DNA of 64,000 nucleotides from Flavobacteriales bacterium UBA3477. Lineage in GTDB: Bacteria > Bacteroidota > Bacteroidia > Flavobacteriales > Schleiferiaceae. A program made the position numbers and the translations under genes. Location of the stretch: contig DFQY01000055.1 in assembly GCA_002378005.1 (NCBI GenBank), positions 1 through 64,000 of the forward strand, written 5' to 3'. A model generated the notes under the pieces. That model saw nothing but the letters and a program-made list of their open reading frames with translations, was not told the origin of the DNA and did no database searches. Below are positions 25,133 to 32,804 of this stretch, piece by piece (the first letter of the stretch is position 1; every line of letters begins with the position of its first letter).

Positions 25133-25962
25133 GTCTCAACCCTGCTCCAAGCAAAGCAAGCGGCAAATTGCAAGAAGCTAGCTACAGCCATGGATCCGCT
25201 GATGGATCCGCCTACCCATTCGGCGATATAGTACCCGAAAATTGCGCTAATCAGTCCCTGCAGCATAATGAGCGGGGTCATCTTTTTGAAATTATCGGTA
25301 ATCAAATAAGCGCTTGCGGCCGGAACCACTAAAAATGCAATGACTAAAATCGCCCCCACGCTTTCAAAACTCACGACAGTGGCAACAGATGTTGCGGCCA
25401 TTAAGCTGTAATGCCAAAGGACAGTGCGAATTCCGATGCTTTGCGCGTATTCATTGTTGAAAGAGGTAATCATCCAGCCCTTATAGCCCCACCAGAAAAT
25501 TATCTGAATGAGCAGCAGCAAGACCAAGAGCGTCCATACCGGTCCCGGAACACTGAGTCCTAAGAACGAAGAGGTTTGAAGGGGTACGAAAGCTATTTCG
25601 CCGTGCAACACGCAATCCGCATCTATGTCTGCCTCACCAGCAAATCGGGTCACTAAAATCACCCCAACAGCAAACAAGAATGTAAAGACAGTTCCCATCG
25701 CTGCGTCAGATTGCATCTTGCCTTTCGAAGAAAAAAATTGGATCAAAAGCGTCGTCACTACGCCCATCACGATGGCGCCTAAAAACAACGGCAAGGAAGC
25801 GCGTGAACCACTGATAAGGTAAGCAATTACAATTCCGGGAAGCACCGCGTGGCTCAGGGCATCGCCCATCATGCTCATGCGGCGCAACAGCAATAAATTG
25901 CCCAACATCCCCGTGGAGGATGCAACTAAAAACCCTGTGATGATGATCCAAAAAGCATCCAT
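25117..25962 (-). CDS. Metal ABC transporter permease (ZnuB/MntB/YtgD type)
   Basis: 281 residues with about eight hydrophobic segments, the ABC-3 permease family for Zn, Mn or Fe. The N-terminus (MDAFWIIITGFLVASSTGMLGNLLLLRRMSMMGDALSHAVLPG) contains the family coupling sequence GDALSHAVLPG. It begins 1 bp after the upstream permease-regulator gene, which ends at 25964, so the two are surely co-transcribed and would form a heterodimeric channel in the inner membrane. Confidence 0.92.
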   Translation of the reverse strand: MDAFWIIITGFLVASSTGMLGNLLLLRRMSMMGDALSHAVLPGIVIAYLISGSRASLPLFLGAIVMGVVTTLLIQFFSSKGKMQSDAAMGTVFTFLFAVGVILVTRFAGEADIDADCVLHGEIAFVPLQTSSFLGLSVPGPVWTLLVLLLLIQIIFWWGYKGWMITSFNNEYAQSIGIRTVLWHYSLMAATSVATVVSFESVGAILVIAFLVVPAASAYLITDNFKKMTPLIMLQGLISAIFGYYIAEWVGGSISGSMAVASFLQFAACFAWSRVETKKEG

Positions 25963-25963
25963 A

Positions 25964-27262
25964 CTACGCGCCCTCTGGGACTATTTCGTGAATTTCAAGC
26001 AAGGGGTTGAACCTGCTACAAAGGCCTAGCTCCTTTAAAATCTCAGCCTCAATTTCTGGCGTTAGAAAGTGCTCCATGGTATCCGCCTCATCGTGCACTA
26101 GGTGTACACTCATCTGCATACGGCGCTGCAAATACACCTCCCAAATCTTGTGTCGTCGATCTATCTCGGCGCCAATCGCCCTGCCTTCTGTGCTCAAAGT
26201 AAATCCTGTATGTACCTTCTTGACCAAGCCTTTTCTGCGCAGACGCTTAATGGTTCGGTTCCAAAGTCGTGTATCAAAGAATTGACGAGCGCTTATGCTC
26301 ATTCGATTGAAGAGTTTGCCTTGGCCACGAACTTCTAATTGCACCGCGGTTTTCAATAGGTTTTCCTCATTCATTCTTCGCTTGACCAAGAGCTTGCTCC
26401 AGCGCTGAAAAACCACCCCTTTGTTCGGCGCAAACATCATCGAAACAAAGGCAATCACGCTGATCATTACAATTGTCCATGGACCGGTCGGCATGCTCGA
26501 ATAGCTGTAGCTTATAAAAGCACCTAGCCATCCCGAAATAGCGCCGAAGGCGCCGCTGATTAATAGCATTCGGCCTAGTTTGTCGGTCCAAAATCTCGCG
26601 GCTGTTGGAGGAATAATCAGCAAGGCGCTCATCATCACAATGCCCACCGCTTTAATCCCTACGCTAATGCTTAAAATCGTAATAAAGCTGATCAGTATTT
26701 CAATCCATTTGGTATTAATACCCACGCTTTGTGCGAAATCTTGGTTGAACACAACCGCCTTCAAACTGAAGTAATGCCAAGCCACAATCAGCAACACTAT
26801 TAAGGAAATAACCCCAAAGACCACACTATCTTCCGGACTCATCGCAGCCGCGTTTCCAAAGATGTAATGGTCTAAGCCGCTTTGCTCTCTACCATAGGTG
26901 CGTTGAATCACCGTGAGCATCACAATTCCTAGTCCGAAGAAGCTAGATAGCACGATTGCCAGGGCGCTATCCCCTTTGATTTTACTGTTTCTAGTAATGT
27001 AATCCACGACCCAAATAGATAACCAGCCGGAGACGGCCGCGCCGGAAATCAAGACCAATGGGTCCTTGACCCCGCTCAACACAAAAGCAATAAGCACACC
27101 TGGTAGCATACTATGGGCCACGGTTTCCCCAACCAGGGTTTTCTTACGTAAAAAATTGAACGTCCCTACCGCACCGCTTACCCCTCCTAATAGCAAAATG
27201 GCTAAGGCCACGTATCGAACATTAGGGTCCGAAAGAGTGAGGTATTTAATGAGGTCGTTCAA
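25964..27262 (-). CDS. Metal ABC permease fused to a DtxR/MntR-like metalloregulator (YtgCR-like)
   Basis: 432 residues. Residues 1 to about 285 form an ABC-3 metal permease with the coupling sequence VGETVAHSMLPG. From about 298 the protein is soluble and matches the DtxR/MntR architecture: a winged helix (about 298-355) and a metal-binding/dimerisation domain. The DtxR-type ligands are largely kept: His371 and Glu375 in DRRHKIWE, His390 in VHDEAD, Glu397 and His398 in MEH, with Asp394 where DtxR has Cys and MntR has Glu. The position of DtxR Met10 is Asn. The same fusion is known as YtgCR in Chlamydia, where the repressor half is released by cleavage. It starts 3 bp after the binding-protein gene. 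Confidence 0.9.
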   Translation of the reverse strand: MNDLIKYLTLSDPNVRYVALAILLLGGVSGAVGTFNFLRKKTLVGETVAHSMLPGVLIAFVLSGVKDPLVLISGAAVSGWLSIWVVDYITRNSKIKGDSALAIVLSSFFGLGIVMLTVIQRTYGREQSGLDHYIFGNAAAMSPEDSVVFGVISLIVLLIVAWHYFSLKAVVFNQDFAQSVGINTKWIEILISFITILSISVGIKAVGIVMMSALLIIPPTAARFWTDKLGRMLLISGAFGAISGWLGAFISYSYSSMPTGPWTIVMISVIAFVSMMFAPNKGVVFQRWSKLLVKRRMNEENLLKTAVQLEVRGQGKLFNRMSISARQFFDTRLWNRTIKRLRRKGLVKKVHTGFTLSTEGRAIGAEIDRRHKIWEVYLQRRMQMSVHLVHDEADTMEHFLTPEIEAEILKELGLCSRFNPLLEIHEIVPEGA

Positions 27263-27265
27263 GGT

Positions 27266-28180
27266 TTACTTCAAATAAGTAGCCAATAAATTGGCGTTGT
27301 ATACGAGCATTTCAAGGTATGTATCTTGATCCTCTTCTGGTCCAAGTGAATCGCTTAAAAGTTCCGGCCCTAATACTACCGGGCAGCCTTTCGCCTCGCA
27401 CCCGCGCTGCACGCTTTCCATTGCCTGCGGGCTTATAATGTTTTCCAAGAAAATAGCGGGCACGCCCTCTGCACAAATGAAGTTGACCATATCTATCACT
27501 TCTTTCAACCCAAATTCCGAAACCGTCGAGGCCCCTTGTAGCGTGTTCACCTTCATGTTGAACGTGCGGGCCCAGTAACTCAATGCGTCGTGGGTCGTCA
27601 CCACCAACCTATTATTCTCAGGAATACTGTTAATGATCGCCACAACGCTATCCGTGGTCGCCGCAATGGCCGCTTGGTATTGTTGTGCTCCTGCTAAAAT
27701 TTCTGACTCGCTCTCTGGATAGGCGCTCGATAATCCTTGGCCTATATCTCCAATAATAAATCTCACGAGCTCCGTGTCGAACCAGTAGTGTGGATCCTTG
27801 CTCGCTGGGAAATTTGGGTCACTAATAATGATGGAGTCTGGGAGGTGTGCCGCAGCGTCAATGATCAGTTTTTCCTGAATCTTTTCAAGGACATCAATGA
27901 TTTTTCCTTCTAAATGAACACCGTGGTAAATGATCACGTCCGCCGCACGAATGGCGTCTAAATCTTTCTTACTGGGCTTGTATGTATGGGGGTCGATGCC
28001 TTTGTCAAGCAATGCTTTTACCTCAAAACTTTCCCCGACAATGTTGCTTACCCAATCCGTCATGATGCTGGTGGTACACAATATTATTGGTTTACTTGGC
28101 GCGGAAGTGACGCTATTTTCTGGACTTGTACAGCTGGTGGCGGCAATAAGGATCGCGAGGAAAATTGGGGTAAAACGCAT
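27266..28180 (-). CDS. Metal ABC transporter substrate-binding lipoprotein (ZnuA/MntC/YtgA type)
   Basis: 304 residues from the ATG 28180-28178, preferred over upstream starts because it gives a clean lipoprotein signal (MRFTPIFLAILIAATSC) and sits just after a promoter. Cluster A-I features include GIDPHTYKPSKKDLDAI with the metal-ligand His, HGVHLEGKI, and DPHYWFD. It would capture Zn, Mn or Fe in the periplasm for the two permeases that follow. No ABC ATPase gene is present between these genes or elsewhere in the window. Confidence 0.92.
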   Translation of the reverse strand: MRFTPIFLAILIAATSCTSPENSVTSAPSKPIILCTTSIMTDWVSNIVGESFEVKALLDKGIDPHTYKPSKKDLDAIRAADVIIYHGVHLEGKIIDVLEKIQEKLIIDAAAHLPDSIIISDPNFPASKDPHYWFDTELVRFIIGDIGQGLSSAYPESESEILAGAQQYQAAIAATTDSVVAIINSIPENNRLVVTTHDALSYWARTFNMKVNTLQGASTVSEFGLKEVIDMVNFICAEGVPAIFLENIISPQAMESVQRGCEAKGCPVVLGPELLSDSLGPEEDQDTYLEMLVYNANLLATYLK

Positions 28181-28181
28181 C

Positions 28182-28235
28182 TTATTTAAATTAATTCTAA
28201 ATAACAAAAGTACATAAGCGGAAGCATTTAGAAAA
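28182..28235 (-). promoter_or_regulatory. Promoter and candidate metalloregulator operator of the metal-uptake operon
   Basis: On the minus strand TTTT (28235-28232), a 19-bp spacer and TACTTTTG (28212-28205) form a near-ideal Bacteroidota promoter. Immediately downstream, between the -7 element and the start codon, lies the inverted repeat TTATTTA-N9-TAAATAA (28182-28204), which would cover the transcription start. A DtxR-type protein bound there would block transcription, and the fused regulator of this operon is the obvious candidate. Confidence 0.6.
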
Positions 28236-28309
28236 AAACCAGATAGAGATTTATAATTCCAACAAAAGTGATGCTCAATGTTTAATTTTATACAAATTTT
28301 GAATCTATC

Positions 28310-29851
28310 ATGAACACGCTTCAACCGGAACAAATTCTTGCTTCACTTGGAATCCAACCAAAAAATAACGGAACTGCTATTGGACAAAAATGGTCTGCTT
28401 CCTCTCATTACATTGGCTCTTCCTCTCCTATCCAAAACCAACATCTCGCCGAGGTAAATACCACCACCGAAATTGATTATCACAAGGTTGTGGATGCTGC
28501 ACAACAAGCATTTGTAGATTGGCGAAAAATCCCTGCACCCCAGCGAGGTGAATATATCCGTCAATTCGGTAATGTCCTGAGAGAAAAGAAAAAGGACCTG
28601 GGAGCTTTGGTTTCTCTTGAAATGGGTAAGAGTTACCAAGAGGGATTGGGTGAGGTTCAGGAAATGATAGATATATGTGATTTTGCCGTAGGTCTATCAC
28701 GACAATTGTACGGACTGACCATTAAAAGCGAACGTCCAGAACACCATATGATGGAGCAATGGCACCCTACTGGTGTGGTTGGTGTTATTTCCGCATTCAA
28801 CTTCCCGGTTGCTGTTTGGGCGTGGAACTTTGCCATCGCTTTGGTGTGTGGAAATACAGTGGTTTGGAAGGCCTCTGAAAAATCTCCACTTTGTGCCGTG
28901 GCTTGTCAACATATTTGGAATGAAGTCGCAGCGGCTAATGATTTGCCCGACGGAATTTCTAATATTATTACCGGCAATTACAACGTTGGAGAATGGATGA
29001 CGGCAGATCACAGAATGCCGCTTATCTCAGCAACTGGTTCTTCTCGTATGGGTGCTGTTGTAGGCGCCGCTGTAGCCGGAAGATTTGGTAAATCCATATT
29101 GGAGCTTGGTGGAAATAATGCCATCATCATCACGCCAAGTTGTGATCTAAAAATGACTATTACCGGTGCTATATTCGGTGCTGTAGGTACCTGTGGACAA
29201 CGCTGTACTTCTACACGCAGATTGATCATCCATGAGTCAGTGTATGATACCGTAAAAAATGCCTTGGTACAGGCGTATGGCCAATTAAAAATTGGCAACC
29301 CATTAGATGCTTCAAACCATGTAGGACCGCTGATTGACCAAGATGCCGTCAATAATTTCCTACACACTATTTCCACTGTACAGGAAGAAGGAGGAAAGTT
29401 GTTGCTTGGCGGTGAAGTACTCTCTGGCGGTATTTACGACGAAGGATTCTATGTAGCCCCTTGTATTGTTGAAGCTGAAAACCACTACGAAAGTGTGCAG
29501 CGCGAAACCTTTGCCCCTATTTTATACTTGTTGAAATACAGCGGCGATATTCACGACGCTATTGCTATTCAAAACGATGTCAAGCAAGGTTTATCCAGTG
29601 CTGTGATGACCAGTGATGTTCGTGAGGCGCATATTTTCTTGAGTGAATCTGGGTCCGATTGTGGTATTGCAAATGTCAATATCGGTACTTCAGGTGCAGA
29701 AATTGGTGGTGCCTTTGGCGGTGAAAAAGAAACAGGCGGCGGCCGTGAAAGTGGATCGGATGCTTGGAAAGCCTACATGCGCCGACAAACCAATACTTTG
29801 AATTACGGCAATGCCCTACCTTTAGCACAGGGTATTGAATTCAATATTTAA
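28310..29851 (+). CDS. ALDH7-type aldehyde dehydrogenase (alpha-aminoadipic semialdehyde / piperideine-6-carboxylate dehydrogenase)
   Basis: 513 residues of the ALDH superfamily. The catalytic Cys is in CGQRCTSTRRLIIH, the base Glu in LELGGNNAIIIT, and the C-terminal FGGEKETGGGRESGSDAWK is typical of the ALDH7 (antiquitin) branch. That branch oxidises alpha-aminoadipic semialdehyde in lysine breakdown. It starts a two-gene unit with the GSCFA gene. The sequence is richer in A and T than genes to its left. Confidence 0.87.
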   Translation: MNTLQPEQILASLGIQPKNNGTAIGQKWSASSHYIGSSSPIQNQHLAEVNTTTEIDYHKVVDAAQQAFVDWRKIPAPQRGEYIRQFGNVLREKKKDLGALVSLEMGKSYQEGLGEVQEMIDICDFAVGLSRQLYGLTIKSERPEHHMMEQWHPTGVVGVISAFNFPVAVWAWNFAIALVCGNTVVWKASEKSPLCAVACQHIWNEVAAANDLPDGISNIITGNYNVGEWMTADHRMPLISATGSSRMGAVVGAAVAGRFGKSILELGGNNAIIITPSCDLKMTITGAIFGAVGTCGQRCTSTRRLIIHESVYDTVKNALVQAYGQLKIGNPLDASNHVGPLIDQDAVNNFLHTISTVQEEGGKLLLGGEVLSGGIYDEGFYVAPCIVEAENHYESVQRETFAPILYLLKYSGDIHDAIAIQNDVKQGLSSAVMTSDVREAHIFLSESGSDCGIANVNIGTSGAEIGGAFGGEKETGGGRESGSDAWKAYMRRQTNTLNYGNALPLAQGIEFNI

Positions 29852-30640
29852 ATGAAGTATAAACAAATAGAAGTGGGGAATTTGAAAGGATCAGATTCCC
29901 CTTTTACTTTTTTAGGTATTGGTAGTTGCTTCGTGCAACACTTCGAAGGTTTTGCCCAGCAAAACCAACTACCTATGTACTGCAACCCTTTAGGAACTTC
30001 CTTCAACCCCATCTCCATCGGGCGCCAATTACAATGGCTCTTCTCGAACAATTTTTCCCTCCTACCACCAGTGGATTTTCAAGGGATCTATCACCAATTA
30101 GACGCTGCTAATAAATTTCAAAATTCCGACTCCGCGGTCCTTTTATCAACCACAGAAGCAATACGAACTGATGTACTTAATTTTCTTGATTCACATGAGG
30201 ATTACCATAAAGTCTTAGTGCTTTCTTTAGGTACCGCCCACGCTTGGATATACGAGGATCAGGTGATTAATAATTGCCATAAACTGCCTAATAATTTTTT
30301 CGAGAGGCAGCTGCTATCTATTGAATATATTATTGACTATTGGACCAAGGTACTTCCTATTATTCCAGAGGATTGGACTATTATTTACACTGTTAGTGCA
30401 GTGAAATACACCAAACTTGGATGGCACGAAAACACCCTTTCAAAATCTGTACTTCACTTAGTGATTGAGCAATTACTCACCCTTCGAAACAATAGTTATT
30501 ACTTCCCAAGTTTTGAGATTGTCACAGATATTTTGAGGGATTACAGCTACTACAACGAAAAAGGAACACACCCTACAGATCAAACCGCTGTAATAGTGAT
30601 GGAACACTTTAAAACATTCCTTGATTTAAAAAGCTCCTAA
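29852..30640 (+). CDS. GSCFA-domain protein
   Basis: 262 residues. The family-naming motif appears as GIGSCFVQHF at about residues 22-31, and a second conserved part is LSLGTAHAWIY. The family is related to SGNH/GDSL-like hydrolases, but no substrate is established. It starts directly after the ALDH7 stop with no gap, so it is co-transcribed. No signal peptide is seen, so it is probably cytoplasmic. Confidence 0.82.
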   Translation: MKYKQIEVGNLKGSDSPFTFLGIGSCFVQHFEGFAQQNQLPMYCNPLGTSFNPISIGRQLQWLFSNNFSLLPPVDFQGIYHQLDAANKFQNSDSAVLLSTTEAIRTDVLNFLDSHEDYHKVLVLSLGTAHAWIYEDQVINNCHKLPNNFFERQLLSIEYIIDYWTKVLPIIPEDWTIIYTVSAVKYTKLGWHENTLSKSVLHLVIEQLLTLRNNSYYFPSFEIVTDILRDYSYYNEKGTHPTDQTAVIVMEHFKTFLDLKSS

Positions 30641-30699
30641 TAATACTTTTAGAACCAAACCGTCTGAATACTTAATAATATATAATCCTTGAAATAAGA

Positions 30700-31134
30700 T
30701 TACTTCACTAGTTCAGGTCGTACATGCGCTAATTTTAAAATAGCGGCCACAGAAATACTATCTCGAATGGTACCGTCGAGTACCTGTTGATACAATTCGA
30801 AAAAAGGTAATTTTTCAATGGTAAGATTCTCTGAATCTTCGTGTTCAGTAGGCACAGAGGTTAATTCTTCTGCTATATACACATAGCTCTGTTCGTTGGT
30901 GACACTATTACTTAAGTCTAATTCCATAAGTAGAGACCATCTCTCTGCGATTAACCCCACTTCCTCTCGTAATTCACGCTGAGCACTTTCTAAGGGATTT
31001 TTTTGTAAAGGCCCTTCACCTTCTGAAATTTCCCAGCTGTACCTATCCAATGGAAATCTATATTGTCCCACGCGCCAAGTCATACCTTTTTCATCAATAG
31101 GAATGATACCAATAGCAAAGTTTTTAAAAGACAC
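30700..31134 (-). CDS. NUDIX hydrolase, probably 5'-frameshifted
   Basis: 144 residues from a GTG at 31134. The Nudix box fits GX5EX7REUXEEXGU, with REXXEE seen in SAQRELREEVGL. Upstream of the GTG the same frame continues in family-like sequence (DSKEVYDNPW ... NRTPGIYGQ) for about 30 codons to 31225, but no ATG, GTG or TTG lies in frame before a TAG at 31236-31234. An ATG at 31227-31225 is one base out of frame: adding one G (ATGGATTCC) would restore an MDSKEVYDNPW start. Either a frameshift at the second codon, a sequencing error or an internal GTG start is involved. The enzyme type is probably ADP-ribose or other nucleoside-diphosphate-sugar pyrophosphatase. Confidence 0.75.
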   Translation of the reverse strand: MSFKNFAIGIIPIDEKGMTWRVGQYRFPLDRYSWEISEGEGPLQKNPLESAQRELREEVGLIAERWSLLMELDLSNSVTNEQSYVYIAEELTSVPTEHEDSENLTIEKLPFFELYQQVLDGTIRDSISVAAILKLAHVRPELVK

Positions 31135-31227
31135 CTGTCCATAAATTCCAGGGGTGCGGTTCGGTGTGGATACCTTGTGATGGACTACATTGATCCATGG
31201 ATTATCATAGACCTCTTTGGAATCATG

Positions 31228-31668
31228 TATTAACTAATCGCCTCTTCTCATTATATATATCCTTATTCTTTAAAAGAAAGATATATGTATATAGTCCGTG
31301 TATAAGTGGGATAACTTTTAGATTGATTTCATTATATGAACTAGAGATTTACTTTATCCACTATACTTATTTTCCTATTACCCTGTTTTTTAAGGATTTA
31401 GAATTTTGTATTTACAATGTTATTTTGGTTATCAACAATAAAAAGTGAAAAGGATTTTTAGAAGCTTCTGTTATTATTTGAGTAATAGTTGAGGATAAGT
31501 CTAGTGTAAGTAAATACAACTACTACAGCTGTTTTTAAATTTTTTATTCAATTCAAAATTTATATTAAAAAAGCAAGGATAAGTTTTTAGACGATGTTCA
31601 ATACTTACTCACATCTATTAACGTAGTTACAAACATCATTGTTGATATTTGTACCAAAGTTAAAGACT
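31228..31668. other. Candidate replication origin: AT-rich gap with DnaA-box-like sites
   Basis: About 440 bp of very AT-rich sequence without a convincing gene lie between the divergent NUDIX gene and rpiB. DnaA-box-like 9-mers, each one mismatch from TTATCCACA, occur at 31354-31362 (TTATCCACT), 31429-31437 (TTATCAACA) and 31490-31498 (minus strand TTATCCTCA). A fourth, at 31165-31173 (minus GTATCCACA), lies just inside the NUDIX frame. A TA-repeat stretch at 31248-31292 could be an unwinding element. Two parS-like palindromes and mnmG lie within 6 kb to the right. The short open frames here are ignored as chance. The assignment is an inference. Confidence 0.5.
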
Positions 31669-32100
31669 ATGAAGATTGCTATCGGTTGTGACCATGCTGG
31701 TGTTGAAGTTAAAAGTGCCATCATCGAGCTGTTGGAAGGAAAAGGACACTCAATGATTGATAAAGGACCATTCTCTACAGAGAGTGTCGATTATCCAGAT
31801 TATGGTCATCAAGTAGCTGAAGTAGTAGAATCTAATGAAGCTGATTTAGGTGTTGTCATCTGTGGATCAGGTAATGGTATTAATATGACAGTTAATAAAC
31901 ACCAAGGTATTCGCGGCGCTCTTTGCTGGTTACCTGAGATTGCCTCACTTGCCCGTCAACACAATGATGCGAACATCATTGCAATTCCTGCGAGATTTTT
32001 AAATCAAGAGGAGATTAACAAAATTATTACAGCTTTCTTTGAAGCTGAATTTGAAGGTGGACGTCATGGTCGTCGGGTGAATAAAATCAGCTGCTCTTAA
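31669..32100 (+). CDS. rpiB: Ribose-5-phosphate isomerase B
   Basis: 143 residues from the ATG at 31669, chosen because MKIAIGCDHAGVEVK is the family N-terminus. This LacA/RpiB enzyme interconverts ribose-5-phosphate and ribulose-5-phosphate. The active-site Cys lies in VVICGSGNGINM and the phosphate-binding region in HNDANIIAIPAR. Its stop codon interlocks with that of the converging lipoprotein gene (4-bp overlap). Confidence 0.95.
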   Translation: MKIAIGCDHAGVEVKSAIIELLEGKGHSMIDKGPFSTESVDYPDYGHQVAEVVESNEADLGVVICGSGNGINMTVNKHQGIRGALCWLPEIASLARQHNDANIIAIPARFLNQEEINKIITAFFEAEFEGGRHGRRVNKISCS

Positions 32101-32804
32101 TAGATTCTAAAAAATTTAACCTCGCGTTCATTCATTCCTAAATATGATTTAGGATTCTCTTTCCAGATGCTATGAACGTAGCGAATAGGATACGATGATA
32201 TTTTTCCACTTGGAGGAGGATATTTGGAAAGTAATTCAAATAATTCTACAGCGGGGTATTCTTCTGAATACATTGGAAACACATCTTCGTTCTTACTTAT
32301 TGAAGATATAATATGATCTTGTAAAGAACCGGGATAGTAATTATAGAAATGCAAGGTTTGTACTGGGGTATTCACAAACCAAGGAATACTACTGTGTATA
32401 TCCAATCCAGTAGCAGCTAGAGCTTTTATATTATATTTTTTAACCAATTCATTATATAATTCCACTCCTTCATATCCCCGTCGTTCTTTATTATCACTAT
32501 TCTGAACTTCTAAGGATTCAGTCTGCTTAGTGATACGCAGGACATTATATCCTGTTTTATTTAAATACTTGGAAATAGAATCATTAAGTCCACATCCCGG
32601 ATCCTGGAATAATAAAACCGTTGGCTTTTGTGCCCGTCCCTGTTGTTCAACGTTATAATTAGGTAGGTTTGTAATGACTGTTTGTTGTGTGGTGCAACTA
32701 GAAAGTATTAATGAGAATACAAGGAAAGATAAAACCCTATTTACAACGCTTATTTTTACATAAGTTATTGTATTACAGCGTTTTATATATAATAATCTCG
32801 GCAT
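32097..32804 (-). CDS. Predicted lipoprotein, unknown function
   Basis: 235 residues from the only ATG in frame (32804-32802). A lipobox is visible at LILSSCTT (Cys near residue 37), but the signal peptide is preceded by an unusually long 20-residue N-terminus, so a non-ATG start nearer to residue 16-20 is possible. The start region overlaps the divergent DUF4175 gene by 94 bp. The mature part has KPTVLLFQDPGCGLNDSISKYL, which recalls thioredoxin- or alpha/beta-type folds without a clear active site. No family is recognised. Confidence 0.6.
   Translation of the reverse strand: MPRLLYIKRCNTITYVKISVVNRVLSFLVFSLILSSCTTQQTVITNLPNYNVEQQGRAQKPTVLLFQDPGCGLNDSISKYLNKTGYNVLRITKQTESLEVQNSDNKERRGYEGVELYNELVKKYNIKALAATGLDIHSSIPWFVNTPVQTLHFYNYYPGSLQDHIISSISKNEDVFPMYSEEYPAVELFELLSKYPPPSGKISSYPIRYVHSIWKENPKSYLGMNEREVKFFRIY

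Noticed and set aside
31197..31448. 83-residue plus-strand reading frame in the AT-rich gap
   Set aside because: Composition is that of random AT-rich DNA (Phe/Ile/Tyr/Leu only), there is no start context, and it covers the proposed origin elements.
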